The translations under genes and the position numbers were made by a program. A stretch of DNA of 64,000 nucleotides. It comes from Nocardia neocaledoniensis. GTDB lineage: Bacteria > Actinomycetota > Actinomycetes > Mycobacteriales > Mycobacteriaceae. The stretch lies in NCBI RefSeq assembly GCF_003182135.1, contig NZ_QGTL01000002.1, positions 620,001 to 684,000 on the forward strand. The letters run 5' to 3'. Below are positions 1-11,173 of this stretch, in pieces (positions within the stretch are counted from its first letter, which is position 1; each line of letters starts with the position of its first letter). The notes beneath the pieces are model-generated. The model was not told the DNA's origin, ran no database searches, and saw nothing but the letters and a program-made list of their open reading frames with translations.

Positions 1-2
1 AC

Positions 3-1154
3 ACCAGCCGGATTCCCGCCCTGCGCGCCGAATTGCTTTCCCACACCGGCCAATTCACGCCGGGCACGTCCGCCGAGGACGCGGCGCCGCACGTGACGCG
101 TCCCGACGCCGCGACGGAATCGGGACGCGAGATCGGGCACTGGCGCGCCGCCTGGGTCCGGTACGCACCACTGTCGCTGACCGGCCTCGCCGTCGTCGCA
201 CCGATCGCGGGCCTCGGCGCCCAGTACGGGCTCATCGACGTGGTGTCGAATTCGGCGCCGGTGCGCCATCTCGGCGATGACAGCGTGTCGATCGTAGTGA
301 TCGTGATCGCCGGACTGCTGCTGTTCTCGCTGACCCTGGTGAGCGCGGCCGCGTGCGCGCAATACCTCGCCACCTGGTTCGGCCTGCGCGTCATCGACAA
401 CGGCGCCACCCTGCATCTGCGCCACGGCCTGTTCACCACCCGTCAGATCACCCTCGACCTGGCCCGCTTCCGCGGCGCCACCCTCAACGATCCCCTCCTG
501 CTGCGGGCAGCCAAGGCCGCCCAGCTGGAGATGATCATGACCGGCGAGAACCCGCGCCAGAAGATCCTCCCCCAGGCCCCGCGCGCCGCCGTCGAACGCA
601 CTCTCGACGAATTGCTGCGCACCCGCCGCCGCCCGGACGCCCCGGCGAAACATGATGCGCCGCAGCCGATCACCGGGGCCACGCTGGGGACGATCGAGCT
701 CGTGCGACACGGTCCGGCCGCGCATCGCAGGCGGTTCACCAAGGCCGCGTGGCCGGTGGGCGGGGTGGTCGTGGCGCTGGTGGTGCTCGCCGTGGTGACC
801 GGGCCGTTGCCGATCGGGGTGTGGGCGATTCCGGTGGTGTTCGCCGTCGCCATGGCGGCGCTGGCCGAGGACCGGTATCGCAGTCTCGGCCATCGAGTCC
901 TGCCCGGCAGCGCCGGGCCGACCTGGCTGATCACCCGCCGTGGCAGCCTCGACCGCAACCGCGACTGCCTCGAGTCCCCCGGCATCATCGGCTGGACCAT
1001 CCGCCGCACGTTCTGGCAGCGGCGGGCGGGCCTGGCCACCGTGGTCGCCGCCACCGCGGCGGGCAAGAAGGCGTACCTGGTCGACGACATCCCGTTCGAC
1101 CAGGCCGTCGCCCTCATCGAGGCCGTTTCCCCCGGCCTGCAGGGCAGCCGCTGA
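3..1154 (+). CDS. PH-domain (YdbT-like) membrane protein, 5' end cut by the window
   Basis: The reading frame is open from the first bases, so the true start lies upstream; an internal TTG at 33 is not convincing as a start. The visible part holds two hydrophobic spans near residues 45-68 and 85-113 (counted from the TTG), a bacterial PH (bPH2) domain that follows them, a third hydrophobic stretch, and a C-terminal half-domain resembling the first. Tandem membrane spans alternating with bPH2 domains are typical of YdbT-type proteins, whose function is not established. Its stop is immediately followed by the stop of the convergent SRPBCC gene. Confidence 0.75.
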   Translation, partial: TSRIPALRAELLSHTGQFTPGTSAEDAAPHVTRPDAATESGREIGHWRAAWVRYAPLSLTGLAVVAPIAGLGAQYGLIDVVSNSAPVRHLGDDSVSIVVIVIAGLLLFSLTLVSAAACAQYLATWFGLRVIDNGATLHLRHGLFTTRQITLDLARFRGATLNDPLLLRAAKAAQLEMIMTGENPRQKILPQAPRAAVERTLDELLRTRRRPDAPAKHDAPQPITGATLGTIELVRHGPAAHRRRFTKAAWPVGGVVVALVVLAVVTGPLPIGVWAIPVVFAVAMAALAEDRYRSLGHRVLPGSAGPTWLITRRGSLDRNRDCLESPGIIGWTIRRTFWQRRAGLATVVAATAAGKKAYLVDDIPFDQAVALIEAVSPGLQGSR

Positions 1155-1652
1155 TCAGGCGTCGTACTTGGCGAACGGCAGGCCGGTGCCGGTGGTGATC
1201 AACCGCGGCAGGCTTTCGGTGATGTAGTGGGTCCAGCCGCGCGAGCACGCGTCGAAGCACTCGGATTCCGCGGCGGTCAGGCCCTTGTGCGTGAAGTGCA
1301 GGGTCGTGCCCGTCCGGTCCGCGGTGATCTCGAAGACGACATCGGTGCCGGTCCACTCGTCGCGGTCGTCGACGAAGCTGAGGTCGGAGTCGACGACGTG
1401 CCAGACCACGCGCTCGCCCGGCACCACCTCGGTGATCCGGAACCGGCTGAACCGGATGCCTTCCTTGTTCGTCCGCGCGGTCTCGCCCGCGTAGTGGATG
1501 TCGTCGGTGAAGACGAACTCGTCGCCGACGGCGGCGGTGTCACCGATGACGTTCCGGTTCCACCAGCCGCGCACATCGGTGACGGCGGCGAAGACCTCTT
1601 CCGGCGACTTGCTCACCGACATCGTGGCGCTCAGGTACTCGGTGTTCGACAT
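1155..1652 (-). CDS. SRPBCC (AHSA1-like) domain protein
   Basis: A 165-residue protein with the START/Bet v1-like pattern of AHSA1 proteins: an N-terminal strand, a helix with the motif PEEVFAAVTDVRGWW, and a C-terminal helix containing SRGWTHYITESL. The ATG at 1652 was chosen because a GAGAGGAAGG ribosome-binding stretch precedes it; the frame stays open further upstream but without family similarity. These proteins bind small hydrophobic ligands in a cavity, and the ligand here is unknown. It lies 106 bp downstream of the ECF sigma gene on the same strand. AHSA1-like genes commonly accompany DGPF and ECF genes, so it is probably part of that operon. Confidence 0.8.
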   Translation of the reverse strand: MSNTEYLSATMSVSKSPEEVFAAVTDVRGWWNRNVIGDTAAVGDEFVFTDDIHYAGETARTNKEGIRFSRFRITEVVPGERVVWHVVDSDLSFVDDRDEWTGTDVVFEITADRTGTTLHFTHKGLTAAESECFDACSRGWTHYITESLPRLITTGTGLPFAKYDA

Positions 1653-1758
1653 TGTTCTCGCCTTCCTCTCGGGTGGTTTTGCCCCACCGACGAAGGAGAA
1701 CCCGCGGGATGGACATCGGCGCGAAAAAACTTCCGCGACATTTCGGGCAGCGGACGCG

Positions 1759-2976
1759 TCAGCAGCCGCGGAGGCGTTCTCGCAGGTAGCGACGCTCGGC
1801 ATCGGTGGGAGCGAGTTCCAGCGCCGCCACGTAGGCCGCCGCGGCTTCGGTGAACCGACCGGCGCGCCGCAGGAGATCGCCACGGGTCGCGGGCAGCAGG
1901 TAGTAGCCGTCGAGACGGCCGGACTCGGCGAGCGCGTCGACGAGGGCGAGGCCCGCGGCGATTCCGTCGGCCATCGCCACCGCCACGGCGCGATTGAGAT
2001 CGACCACGGGCGAGGGAGCCCTGCGCGCGAGTTCGCCGTAGAGGACCGCGATCTGCGGCCAGTCCGTGGCGGCCGCGTCGGGGGCGGTGGCGTGGCAGGC
2101 GGCGATCGCGGCCTGCACCTGATACGGGCCGGGGCGACCCATGGCCAGCGCCTCGTCGAGCGTCCGCACTCCCTCGGCGATCAGCGCGCGATCCCAGCGG
2201 GATCGGTCCTGGTCCTCCAGCGTGACCAGCACACCGTCGTCGGTGCGGCTGTCGCGGCGGGCCTCGAGCAGCAGCATGAGGGCCAGCACGCCCCGCGCCT
2301 CGGGTTCGGTGGGCAGCAGCCGAACCAGCACGCGCGCGAGATGGATGCCCTCTGCCGTCAGTCCGCGGGTTCCGTCCTCGTCGTCGTAGCCCTGGTTGAA
2401 GATCAGATAGAGCACGGCCAGGACGGAATGCAGCCGCTCCGGCAGCAGTTCCGCCGGCGGCACGCGGTAGGGAATGCCCGCCTCGGCGATCTTGCGTTTG
2501 GCGCGCACCAGCCGCTGCGCCATCGTGGCCTCGGCGGTCAGGAACGCCTTGGCGATCTCGGCGGTGCTGAGGCCGGCCAGCGTGCGCAAGGTGAGGGCGA
2601 CCCTGGCCGGGAACGGCAGCGCCGGATGACAGCAGGTGAAGATCAGCCGCAACCGCTCGTCGGGAATGGCGTCGGACGGGGGCTCGAGCGGGTCACGGGC
2701 CAGCACGGCGAGCTGGCGCAGCTTCGCGGCCGCGGCCGTGTCCCGGCGGAGCCGGTCGGTCGCGCGGTTGCGCGCCGTCGTCGTGAGCCAGGCGCCGGGA
2801 CGGCTCGGCACCCCGTCCCGCGGCCAGGTCGTCAAGGCGGCGGCGAACGCCTCCTGCGCGCAGTCCTCCGCGAGATCCCAATCCCCGGTGTACCCGATCA
2901 GGGTCGCGACCACCTGACCCCACTCGTCGCGATACGCCGCGGCCACCGCCGCGCGAACCGCTTGTGGCGCGGTCAT
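1759..2976 (-). CDS. ECF42-type RNA polymerase sigma factor
   Basis: 405 residues, much longer than a standard ECF sigma factor. Region 2 is seen near residues 10-80 (AEDCAQEAFAAAL), region 4 near 110-180 (LSTAEIAKAFLTAEATMAQRLVRAKRKI), then a long helical C-terminal extension ending in TPR-like helices. This architecture, plus the adjacent DGPF gene, defines the ECF42 group, which has no classical anti-sigma factor; the C-terminal domain is thought to control activity. The ATG at 2976 overlaps the stop of the DGPF gene in an ATGA arrangement, implying translational coupling. Target promoters cannot be deduced here. Confidence 0.88.
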   Translation of the reverse strand: MTAPQAVRAAVAAAYRDEWGQVVATLIGYTGDWDLAEDCAQEAFAAALTTWPRDGVPSRPGAWLTTTARNRATDRLRRDTAAAAKLRQLAVLARDPLEPPSDAIPDERLRLIFTCCHPALPFPARVALTLRTLAGLSTAEIAKAFLTAEATMAQRLVRAKRKIAEAGIPYRVPPAELLPERLHSVLAVLYLIFNQGYDDEDGTRGLTAEGIHLARVLVRLLPTEPEARGVLALMLLLEARRDSRTDDGVLVTLEDQDRSRWDRALIAEGVRTLDEALAMGRPGPYQVQAAIAACHATAPDAAATDWPQIAVLYGELARRAPSPVVDLNRAVAVAMADGIAAGLALVDALAESGRLDGYYLLPATRGDLLRRAGRFTEAAAAYVAALELAPTDAERRYLRERLRGC

Positions 2977-3308
2977 TCCCAGACGGGGCGGATCTCGACG
3001 CAACCCCGGCGCGCGTACGGATGACGCGCCGCGATGGCGATCGCGTCGTCCAGATTCGCGCAGTCGATGATGTCGATCCCGCCGACGAAGTCCTTCGTCT
3101 CCGCGAACGGCCCGTCGGACACGAGCGTCTCGTCGTCGCGCACGCGCACGGTCGTCGCGGTCGCCACCGGGCGCAGGCGCGCACCGCCGAGGCTGGCCCC
3201 GCGCCGCGCCACCTCGTCCGCGAATTCCTGATACGCCGGATCGGCGGCGATCTCCTCCATGGCGGGCGAAGCCGTCTCGTCGTCGCAGATCAACAACACG
3301 TACTTCAT
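2973..3308 (-). CDS. DGPF (YCII-related) domain protein
   Basis: 111 residues, starting MKYVLLICDDE and carrying the DGPFAETKD motif that names the family near residues 71-79. The fold is a ferredoxin-like YCII domain. It is the first gene of the DGPF-ECF42-SRPBCC operon and its stop overlaps the sigma start by 4 bases. DGPF proteins are the standard genetic partners of ECF42 sigma factors; their biochemical role is not settled. The operon promoter should lie between 3309 and 3423. Confidence 0.88.
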   Translation of the reverse strand: MKYVLLICDDETASPAMEEIAADPAYQEFADEVARRGASLGGARLRPVATATTVRVRDDETLVSDGPFAETKDFVGGIDIIDCANLDDAIAIAARHPYARRGCVEIRPVWE

Positions 3309-3423
3309 GCCGCCATCATGCCCGACCCGCCGAACCCGATCCAGCGCCGACGAAGCATCGGGCCAGGTCGAGCGGCGTGTTCCGCCTGCCCGGCCCGGCC
3401 CGATGCCGGTGTGCGATCAGCCG

Positions 3424-4938
3424 TCAGACAGTCGCCTTCGCCGGCTCCGTCTCCGGCTCGCCCGCAACGACTTTCGCGTCGCGCATGAGGATCACCGCGA
3501 GCACGGCGGCGGCCACCGAAGCCAGGGCGCCGACGCCGAAGGTCACCTGCATCGCGGTGCAGAAGGCGTCGCGAGCCAGGCCGATGACGGTATCGTCGCC
3601 GGTGCCGATGGCGCCCGCGATCGACTCCCTGGCCGCGCTCGGCGCCGAGTCCGGCATCGCACCGGCGAAGGTGCCCGCCAGGATCGCGCCGAGCACCGCG
3701 ACACCCAGCGCGGCACCCGCCTGCTGGATGGTGTCGTTGAGTGCCGAGCCGACGCCGGCGTGATCCTCCGGCACCGCGCTCATCAGCGCGCCGATCGCGA
3801 CGGGCATGGCCAGACCGCCACCGGCGCCGAGCAGCGCCATCGCGACGGCGGGCAGGGTGAAGCTCGCCCCCGCGTCGAGGGTGGCCAGGACCGCGAACCC
3901 GCCCGCGATGACGATCAGCCCGGCGATGGTGACCAGCCGCGGCCCGACCTTGCCGACCAGCAGCGCGCCGCAGGCGTTGGCGATGAGCAGGGTGATCGCC
4001 ATCGGCGTGAAGGCGAGCGCGGTCCGCATCGGCGAGTAGTCGAGCACGAACTGCAGGTACTGGGTTAGCACGAGCACCAGACCGCCGTTGGCGAAGGTCA
4101 CCAGGACCAGCGAGAAGCTCGAACCGGTGAAGGTGCGGTTGCCGAACAGCTGCAGCGGCACCATCGGCTCGGCGGTGCGCGTCTCCCGGAACACGAAGGC
4201 GCCCAGCGCGATCAGGGTGACGGCGAATCCGGCCAGCACCCCGCGATCGGTCCAGCCCGAGTGCGGCACCGAGATGATCGTCCACACCAGCGCGGTCATG
4301 CCGAGGATCGAGGTCAGCATGCCGGGGAAGTCGGGCTTGCGCCACGGGCCCTTGGACTCGGGCATCAGCACCAGTGCCGCGACGATCGCGACGACCACGA
4401 TCGGCACGTTCAGCACGAACACCGAGCCCCACCAGAAGTGGTCGAGCAGCACACCACCGATGACCGGCCCGCCGACCATGCCCACCGTCGCCACGGCACT
4501 CCACGCGCCGATCGCCTTGGGGCGCTCCTCGTCGTCGAAGACGGTGATCAGGATCGAGAGCGTGCTCGGCATGATCAGCACTCCACCGATGCCCATCAGC
4601 GCCCGGCCCGCGATCAGCAGCTCCGGGCTGCTCGCGTAGGCGGCCAGCAGCGACGCGGCGCCGAAGAGCACCAGGCCGATCACCATCACCATCCTGCGGC
4701 CGAAGCGGTCGGACAGGCTGCCCGAGGTGAGCAGCAAGCCGGCGAAGACCAGCAGGTAGGCGTCGATGATCCACTGGATCTGCTGCGAGCTCGCGCCGAG
4801 ATCGGTGGCGATCTGCGGGATCGCGACGGTGAGGACCATGTTGTCCACGACCAGCACGAGCGAGCTCAGGCACAGCACGATCAAGATCAGCCAGCGGCGG
4901 GGATCGCGGGGCGCTCCGCCCGCGGACGTCGGGTCCAT
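3424..4938 (-). CDS. MFS drug exporter, DHA2 (14-TM) family
   Basis: 504 residues with about 14 hydrophobic spans. Motif A is visible as GSLSDRFGRRMVM after the second helix and the motif C region as GGPVIGGVLLDHFWWGSVF. The DHA2 family exports lipophilic and cationic compounds by proton antiport, as LfrA, QacA and EmrB do. The ATG at 4938 follows AGAGGAGACCG; the longer open frame reads through the operator array and is not coding. It is divergent from the TetR gene at 5096, the classical layout for a repressor controlling its efflux pump. The substrate is unknown. Confidence 0.88.
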   Translation of the reverse strand: MDPTSAGGAPRDPRRWLILIVLCLSSLVLVVDNMVLTVAIPQIATDLGASSQQIQWIIDAYLLVFAGLLLTSGSLSDRFGRRMVMVIGLVLFGAASLLAAYASSPELLIAGRALMGIGGVLIMPSTLSILITVFDDEERPKAIGAWSAVATVGMVGGPVIGGVLLDHFWWGSVFVLNVPIVVVAIVAALVLMPESKGPWRKPDFPGMLTSILGMTALVWTIISVPHSGWTDRGVLAGFAVTLIALGAFVFRETRTAEPMVPLQLFGNRTFTGSSFSLVLVTFANGGLVLVLTQYLQFVLDYSPMRTALAFTPMAITLLIANACGALLVGKVGPRLVTIAGLIVIAGGFAVLATLDAGASFTLPAVAMALLGAGGGLAMPVAIGALMSAVPEDHAGVGSALNDTIQQAGAALGVAVLGAILAGTFAGAMPDSAPSAARESIAGAIGTGDDTVIGLARDAFCTAMQVTFGVGALASVAAAVLAVILMRDAKVVAGEPETEPAKATV

Positions 4939-4962
4939 CTCGGTCTCCTCTCGAAGTTCTCC

Positions 4963-5047
4963 GCACACCGTGCGGCGTTGTCGAACACTGTACGGCTGCC
5001 GCACAATGTGCGCAATAGGAACAGTGTTCGGGCACCGTACAGTGTTC
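4963..5047. promoter_or_regulatory. Array of five 11-bp palindromes (probable TetR operators)
   Basis: Five sites of pattern GNACANNGTNC lie at 4963-4973 (GCACACCGTGC), 4983-4993 (GAACACTGTAC), 5001-5011 (GCACAATGTGC), 5019-5029 (GAACAGTGTTC) and 5037-5047 (GTACAGTGTTC). Centre-to-centre spacing is 20, 18, 18 and 18 bp. A degenerate sixth half-site may follow near 5060. The array fills the gap between the divergent pump and regulator, so both promoters would be covered. Assigning it to the adjacent TetR protein is inference from position. Confidence 0.75.
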
Positions 5048-5095
5048 CTACAGGGGCTATGCTGTGCGGAAAGGACCAAGCACAGGAGGCAGCGG

Positions 5096-5815
5096 ATGGA
5101 GATCGCATCGGTATGGACCAGGCCTGCGCGGGAACGGCGCGATCAGCCCGCGCTGAGCCGGGACCAGATCGTGGCCGAGGCGATCGCCCTGCTCGACGCC
5201 GAAGGCTTCGACGCGCTGAGCATGCGCAAGCTCGGCGCCCGGCTCGGCGCCGGGGCGACCTCGCTCTACACCCACGTCGCCAACAAGGACGAACTCCTCG
5301 AACTGGTCGTCGACCAGGTCATCCGCGAGGTGCCGTGCCCGGAGCCCGACCCGGCGCGGTGGCGTGAGCGGGTGCACGCGCAGGCCGACGGCCTGCGCGC
5401 GACGCTGCTGGCGCATCCGTGGATCAGCATCGTCTTCAGCAACACGGCGCTGACCTACCTCGGCCCGAACATGATGCGGCTCACCGATTCCATGCTGGCC
5501 GTCGTGGAGGCGGGCGGCTTCGACGACGAGACCGTCGACGTCACGACGAACACGCTGTTCCGGTTCATCATGGGCTCCACGAGCAACGATGCCGCCATGC
5601 TGATGACGGTCACCCGCAGCGGCCTACCGGCCGAGCAGTGGGTCGACAAGGTGATGACCGCGAGCATCGCGGCCTCGACCGCGTACCCGCGACTGCACCG
5701 CCGCTATGTCGAGCAGCGTCCGCAAGTGATGGCGGAGGCGAAGGCCGGACAGCTGAGCCTGTTCACCCAGGCCGTCGATCTGATCCTGGACGGCGCGGAG
5801 ACCCGCAGCGCCTGA
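5096..5815 (+). CDS. TetR-family regulator (TetR_C type)
   Basis: 239 residues. The N-terminal helix-turn-helix is clear near residues 25-70 (FDALSMRKLGARLGAGATSLYTHVANKDELLEL), and the C-terminal part matches the long TetR_C ligand-binding domain by length and helical character. The ATG at 5096 sits 6 bases after AGGAGG. A regulator of this type normally represses itself and the divergent efflux pump and is released by the pump substrate. The array of palindromes upstream supports this. Confidence 0.87.
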   Translation: MEIASVWTRPARERRDQPALSRDQIVAEAIALLDAEGFDALSMRKLGARLGAGATSLYTHVANKDELLELVVDQVIREVPCPEPDPARWRERVHAQADGLRATLLAHPWISIVFSNTALTYLGPNMMRLTDSMLAVVEAGGFDDETVDVTTNTLFRFIMGSTSNDAAMLMTVTRSGLPAEQWVDKVMTASIAASTAYPRLHRRYVEQRPQVMAEAKAGQLSLFTQAVDLILDGAETRSA

Positions 5816-5821
5816 GTTGCC

Positions 5822-6256
5822 TCAGCTCGACCGCGCCGCACCGGAATTGGCGCGGTAATACAGATACGCCATGGGCGCCAGCACACCGCAGGCGAGCAGC
5901 AGCAGGGTGCGCCCGTCGCTGGCGAGCATCACGTCACCGCCGGGCCCACGCGAGGAGCAGACGAGAAAACCGAAGACCCACACCACGATCGGGGCGAAGG
6001 TGAAGCCGACTCGATCGGTCACCGACTCCATGCCGTACACCAGCGCCACATTGATCGGCGCCGCCAGCAGCGCCGCGACCGGCAGCGCCACCGCGCCGAC
6101 GTAGAGCGGCAGGAACAGCACCTCCACCGCCAGGGTGATCAACGCGTCGACGAACAGCAGCGTGACGATCAGCGCCGTGATCACCGGTTCCAGGCGAGAC
6201 GGCACCCGCATCCGCAGGACGGCGGTCGGCGCGGGCTGATCGGAGTCGGTCACCAT
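5822..6256 (-). CDS. Small membrane protein, Rv1171-like
   Basis: 144 residues with four likely membrane spans: 24-44, 48-74, 83-103 and 115-136. No catalytic motif is seen. The start at 6256 gives a short polar N-terminus before the first span. It lies 56 bp downstream of mshB on the same strand, the position of Rv1171 relative to mshB in M. tuberculosis (recalled, not computed), so it is probably co-transcribed with lpqW and mshB. Function unknown. Confidence 0.72.
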   Translation of the reverse strand: MVTDSDQPAPTAVLRMRVPSRLEPVITALIVTLLFVDALITLAVEVLFLPLYVGAVALPVAALLAAPINVALVYGMESVTDRVGFTFAPIVVWVFGFLVCSSRGPGGDVMLASDGRTLLLLACGVLAPMAYLYYRANSGAARSS

Positions 6257-6312
6257 GGGGCGAGTGTATTCGGCGGCGCGCGACGCTCCGGGTGGCCGTG
6301 TCGCCGGGCGGG

Positions 6313-7200
6313 TCAGTCGAGACCGGCGAACAGGTCGTGTTCGAAGCCGTCCGCACCGACCGCACCGCGCGTGCCACGCACCAGGGTGAAGTGCTCCTCG
6401 GGCAGCACCGGCAGCGCGATGTTGTTGGACAGCGCGAACTCCCGGCCGCTCGGCGCGACGGTCACCTGGGTGGCGTGCGCGCGCATGGCGGCGCGTTTGG
6501 CGGCGAGCGCGTCGGAGACGTCGACCACGGTGGTCACCCCCGTCGTCGACATCGCCGCCAGCTCCGCCTCCACCGGCAGCCGCCAGCCCGCGGGCAGCGC
6601 GCCCGGCAGCTCGTCGACGGTGCGGCGGGCCAGGGCGGCGGTGTGCTGGCGCAGCAGGTCGCCGTCGGCGACGGTCCAGTAGAACTTCGGGACGTCCCAG
6701 CCCCGCTCGGCGGCCGCCGCCACGGCCGCGGTGGTGATCTCGTGCGCGCGGATGTGATCGGGGTGGCCGTATCCACCGCGCGGGTCGTAGGTCACCACGA
6801 CGCGAGGGCGCAGCTCCAGCAGCACCGCGACGAGCTCCTCGACCGCGGCCGCACCGGAATTCACGAAAGCCCTGGGGTTGCGCGCCGACGGCGTGCCCGC
6901 CATGCCGGAATCGCGCCAGCGGCCCGCCCCGCCGAGGAAGTACGGCTCGCCCGCGTCCAACGCCGCCAGCGCCGCGGTGAGTTCGGCGATGCGATAGCCA
7001 CCGAGCTGATCGGCCTCGCCGGCGATCAGCCCCGCCCAGCGCTCGCCGATGACCTCGCCCTCCTCGCCGAGCGTGCAGGTCACCACGGTGACCGGCACGC
7101 CACGGCGGCGGTAGTGCGCGATGGTGCCGCCGGTGGTGAGGGTCTCGTCGTCGGGGTGCGCGTGCACCAGCAGCAGTCCGCCGGTCTCGCGATCGGTCAT
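6313..7200 (-). CDS. mshB: N-acetyl-GlcN-Ins deacetylase, mycothiol biosynthesis
   Basis: 295-residue LmbE-family zinc hydrolase that deacetylates 1-O-(2-acetamido-2-deoxy-glucopyranosyl)-myo-inositol in mycothiol synthesis. The metal motif AHPDDE is at residues 14-19 and the second ligand region GYGHPDH is present, as are the MshB-specific stretches [11 protein letters not shown] and [16 protein letters not shown]. The ATG at 7200 was preferred over one 15 bases upstream because GGAGG lies 5 bases before it and it overlaps the lpqW stop as ATGA. The neighbouring lpqW and typA reproduce the mycobacterial order. Confidence 0.95.
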   Translation of the reverse strand: MTDRETGGLLLVHAHPDDETLTTGGTIAHYRRRGVPVTVVTCTLGEEGEVIGERWAGLIAGEADQLGGYRIAELTAALAALDAGEPYFLGGAGRWRDSGMAGTPSARNPRAFVNSGAAAVEELVAVLLELRPRVVVTYDPRGGYGHPDHIRAHEITTAAVAAAAERGWDVPKFYWTVADGDLLRQHTAALARRTVDELPGALPAGWRLPVEAELAAMSTTGVTTVVDVSDALAAKRAAMRAHATQVTVAPSGREFALSNNIALPVLPEEHFTLVRGTRGAVGADGFEHDLFAGLD

Positions 7201-8966
7201 GGGAGCCTCCGCCATTGCGCCGTGTCACCGAAGATGCCCACCTGGATCGCGCCCGAGAGCGAGACGCCGTCGACCCGGGGGCCCGCCGCGGCGACGACGT
7301 TGTCCTGCACGATCGGCAGCACCGTCGACAGCTCCCACAGCCGGGGTTCGGCCTCGGCCAGCACCCGCGGCACGTCGACGCCGCGCAGCGCCTCGTCGAT
7401 CGAGGGTTGCAGACCGGGATCGCAGACGCCGCCGAGATTGCTCGGCGCCTGGCGGTAGGCCTCGGCGGCGGCGAGCACCTTGCCGTCGGCGCCGGGGACC
7501 TCCGGCGGCGGGCAGCCGTAGCGGGAGGCCAGAACGGTGGCCGGATCGTCACCGGCCAGTTCCCAGCCGACGATCGCGTCGACGCTCGATTCGGTGAGGT
7601 CCTTGCCGTAGAGCTCGTCGGCTGCCAGGCCGCGCACGCTGGCATCGATACCGGCACTGCGCAATTGGTCGGCGGCGGTGTTGGCCACGGCCAGGGCGGT
7701 GGTGTCCTCGGCGACGGCGCCGATCCGCACCGACAGACCCTTGCCGTTGCGGGCGACCGAACGCGGTTGCGGCGCGGGCGACGTGGGCGAGCCGGTCTTG
7801 GGAGCCTCCGGCGCGCGGCCGAATCCGGCCTCGGCCAGCAGGGCGAAGGCCTCGTCGGTGCTCGGCCGCGGCGGGGCGGTCGGCACATAGCCCAGGCTCG
7901 ACGGCGGAAGTACTTGCGCGCGTGCGGGTTCCACCCAGCCACCGGTCTGCGCGCCGACGGTGGCCAGCAGCGCGGGATCGAGCAGGGCGAGCACCGCCTT
8001 GCGCACCCGCGCGTCGGCGAGGTCGCCGGAGCGGCCGTTGAGCGCCAGTTGCAGCTCGCGCGCCTGCGGCATGATCGTGGTGCGCACCGACGGGATCGCG
8101 GCCAGCTGCGCCTGCGTCGCCACGCCGCCGTGCACCAGCGCCATCTGCGCGTCGCCGGTGCGCAGCGATTCGGCCAGCTGGGAAGGGGTTCCACCGCGGC
8201 GGAACAGGATCTGGTCGGGCGCGGCCGGCGTGCCCCAGAAGCGGTCGTTGCGTTCGAGCAGGATCTCGTCGCGGCCGCGGTCGACCGACTTGATCGTGAA
8301 GTTGCCGCCCGAGACCGGAATCCGGTCGACGAGCCCGCTGGTGAACCCGCCCGGCGAATCCTTCACCAGGTGCGAGGGCAACAGATTCGAGAACAGTTCG
8401 CGCCACGCGGGATACGGCTGGGTCAGTGTGACGGTGACCGTCTTGCCGCCGCCGGAGGACGCCACGTCCGAGATCAGCCGATAACCTGCCGGATCCACCA
8501 CGCCGGGCTGGGTGGTCATCTGCTGCCACAGGAACCGGAAGTCCTCGGCCGCGATCGGGGCGCCGTCGGACCAGTTGGCCTGGTTGCGCAGCGTGTAGGT
8601 GATCGTGAACGGCTCCTGCGCCGTCAGGTCCGCCGACTCGATGAGCGAGGTGTCGGGCACCCGGTCGACCACGCCGGGCTGCGCCGGATTCGGCACCGGG
8701 CGGAAGGGACTCGGCAGCACCATCGAACTCACCGCGTTGGTCGCGGGCGACTGATCCGAGCGCAGATGCGGGTTGAAGCCGATGCCGATGTCGTCGATCG
8801 CCACCACGACGGTGTTCTTGCCCGGCTTGGCCTGGGTGGTCTTGGGCGAATCGGTGCTCTCGATCGGCGGTGGTGGATTCGCGGTGCAACCGGCGAGGAC
8901 CGCCGTCGAGGCCGTCATCGCCATCACCGCCACGCGCCACCTCGCGCGTCTGACCCCCGAGCTCAC
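7197..8966 (-). CDS. lpqW: LpqW-like lipoprotein (peptide-binding-protein fold)
   Basis: 589 residues with a signal peptide ending in the lipobox LAGC (Cys 26), then a linker rich in Pro, Ser and Thr, and a fold of the ABC oligopeptide-binding type (SBP family 5). It is not next to any ABC transporter gene. In mycobacteria LpqW steers the flow of early PIM precursors toward lipomannan and lipoarabinomannan and is not a transporter component. Position between typA and mshB matches Rv1166. The stop overlaps the mshB start by 4 bases, suggesting coupled translation. Confidence 0.85.
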   Translation of the reverse strand: MSSGVRRARWRVAVMAMTASTAVLAGCTANPPPPIESTDSPKTTQAKPGKNTVVVAIDDIGIGFNPHLRSDQSPATNAVSSMVLPSPFRPVPNPAQPGVVDRVPDTSLIESADLTAQEPFTITYTLRNQANWSDGAPIAAEDFRFLWQQMTTQPGVVDPAGYRLISDVASSGGGKTVTVTLTQPYPAWRELFSNLLPSHLVKDSPGGFTSGLVDRIPVSGGNFTIKSVDRGRDEILLERNDRFWGTPAAPDQILFRRGGTPSQLAESLRTGDAQMALVHGGVATQAQLAAIPSVRTTIMPQARELQLALNGRSGDLADARVRKAVLALLDPALLATVGAQTGGWVEPARAQVLPPSSLGYVPTAPPRPSTDEAFALLAEAGFGRAPEAPKTGSPTSPAPQPRSVARNGKGLSVRIGAVAEDTTALAVANTAADQLRSAGIDASVRGLAADELYGKDLTESSVDAIVGWELAGDDPATVLASRYGCPPPEVPGADGKVLAAAEAYRQAPSNLGGVCDPGLQPSIDEALRGVDVPRVLAEAEPRLWELSTVLPIVQDNVVAAAGPRVDGVSLSGAIQVGIFGDTAQWRRLP

Positions 8967-9023
8967 TCTGGCACCCTACCTCGCCCATCTGTGCGGAGCC
9001 CGGCACCGGACTCCGTGGAAAAC

Positions 9024-9059
9024 GACAGTGGGACGGTACCGAAGTACCGTCCCACTGTC
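9024..9059 (-). terminator. Intrinsic terminator of typA
   Basis: Perfect 16-bp inverted repeat, GACAGTGGGACGGTAC (9024-9039) with its complement at 9044-9059, around a 4-nt loop. On the minus strand the stem is followed within a few bases by GTTTTCC. It begins 10 bp beyond the typA stop and ends transcription before lpqW, which must have its own promoter between 8967 and 9023. Confidence 0.85.
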
Positions 9060-9068
9060 AGAACTCGA

Positions 9069-10973
<1,905 letters not shown>

Positions 10974-11173
10974 GCCTCAATCCTCCTGCTGTTGGTGTAT
11001 TGGCGCGCATTCAACTGGCATCGCGGCCTGTTACACCCTACCGGTACCGGAGTGGCACGCACGTGTCAGGCCGATTACATGGCGAATGCCCTCGAGGCCC
11101 TGCGTGGTTACACTTGCGCTACCGCCTCCGGGCCGCCGTGGACATTCGCAGTACTTAGGCTACGCTAACTCCC

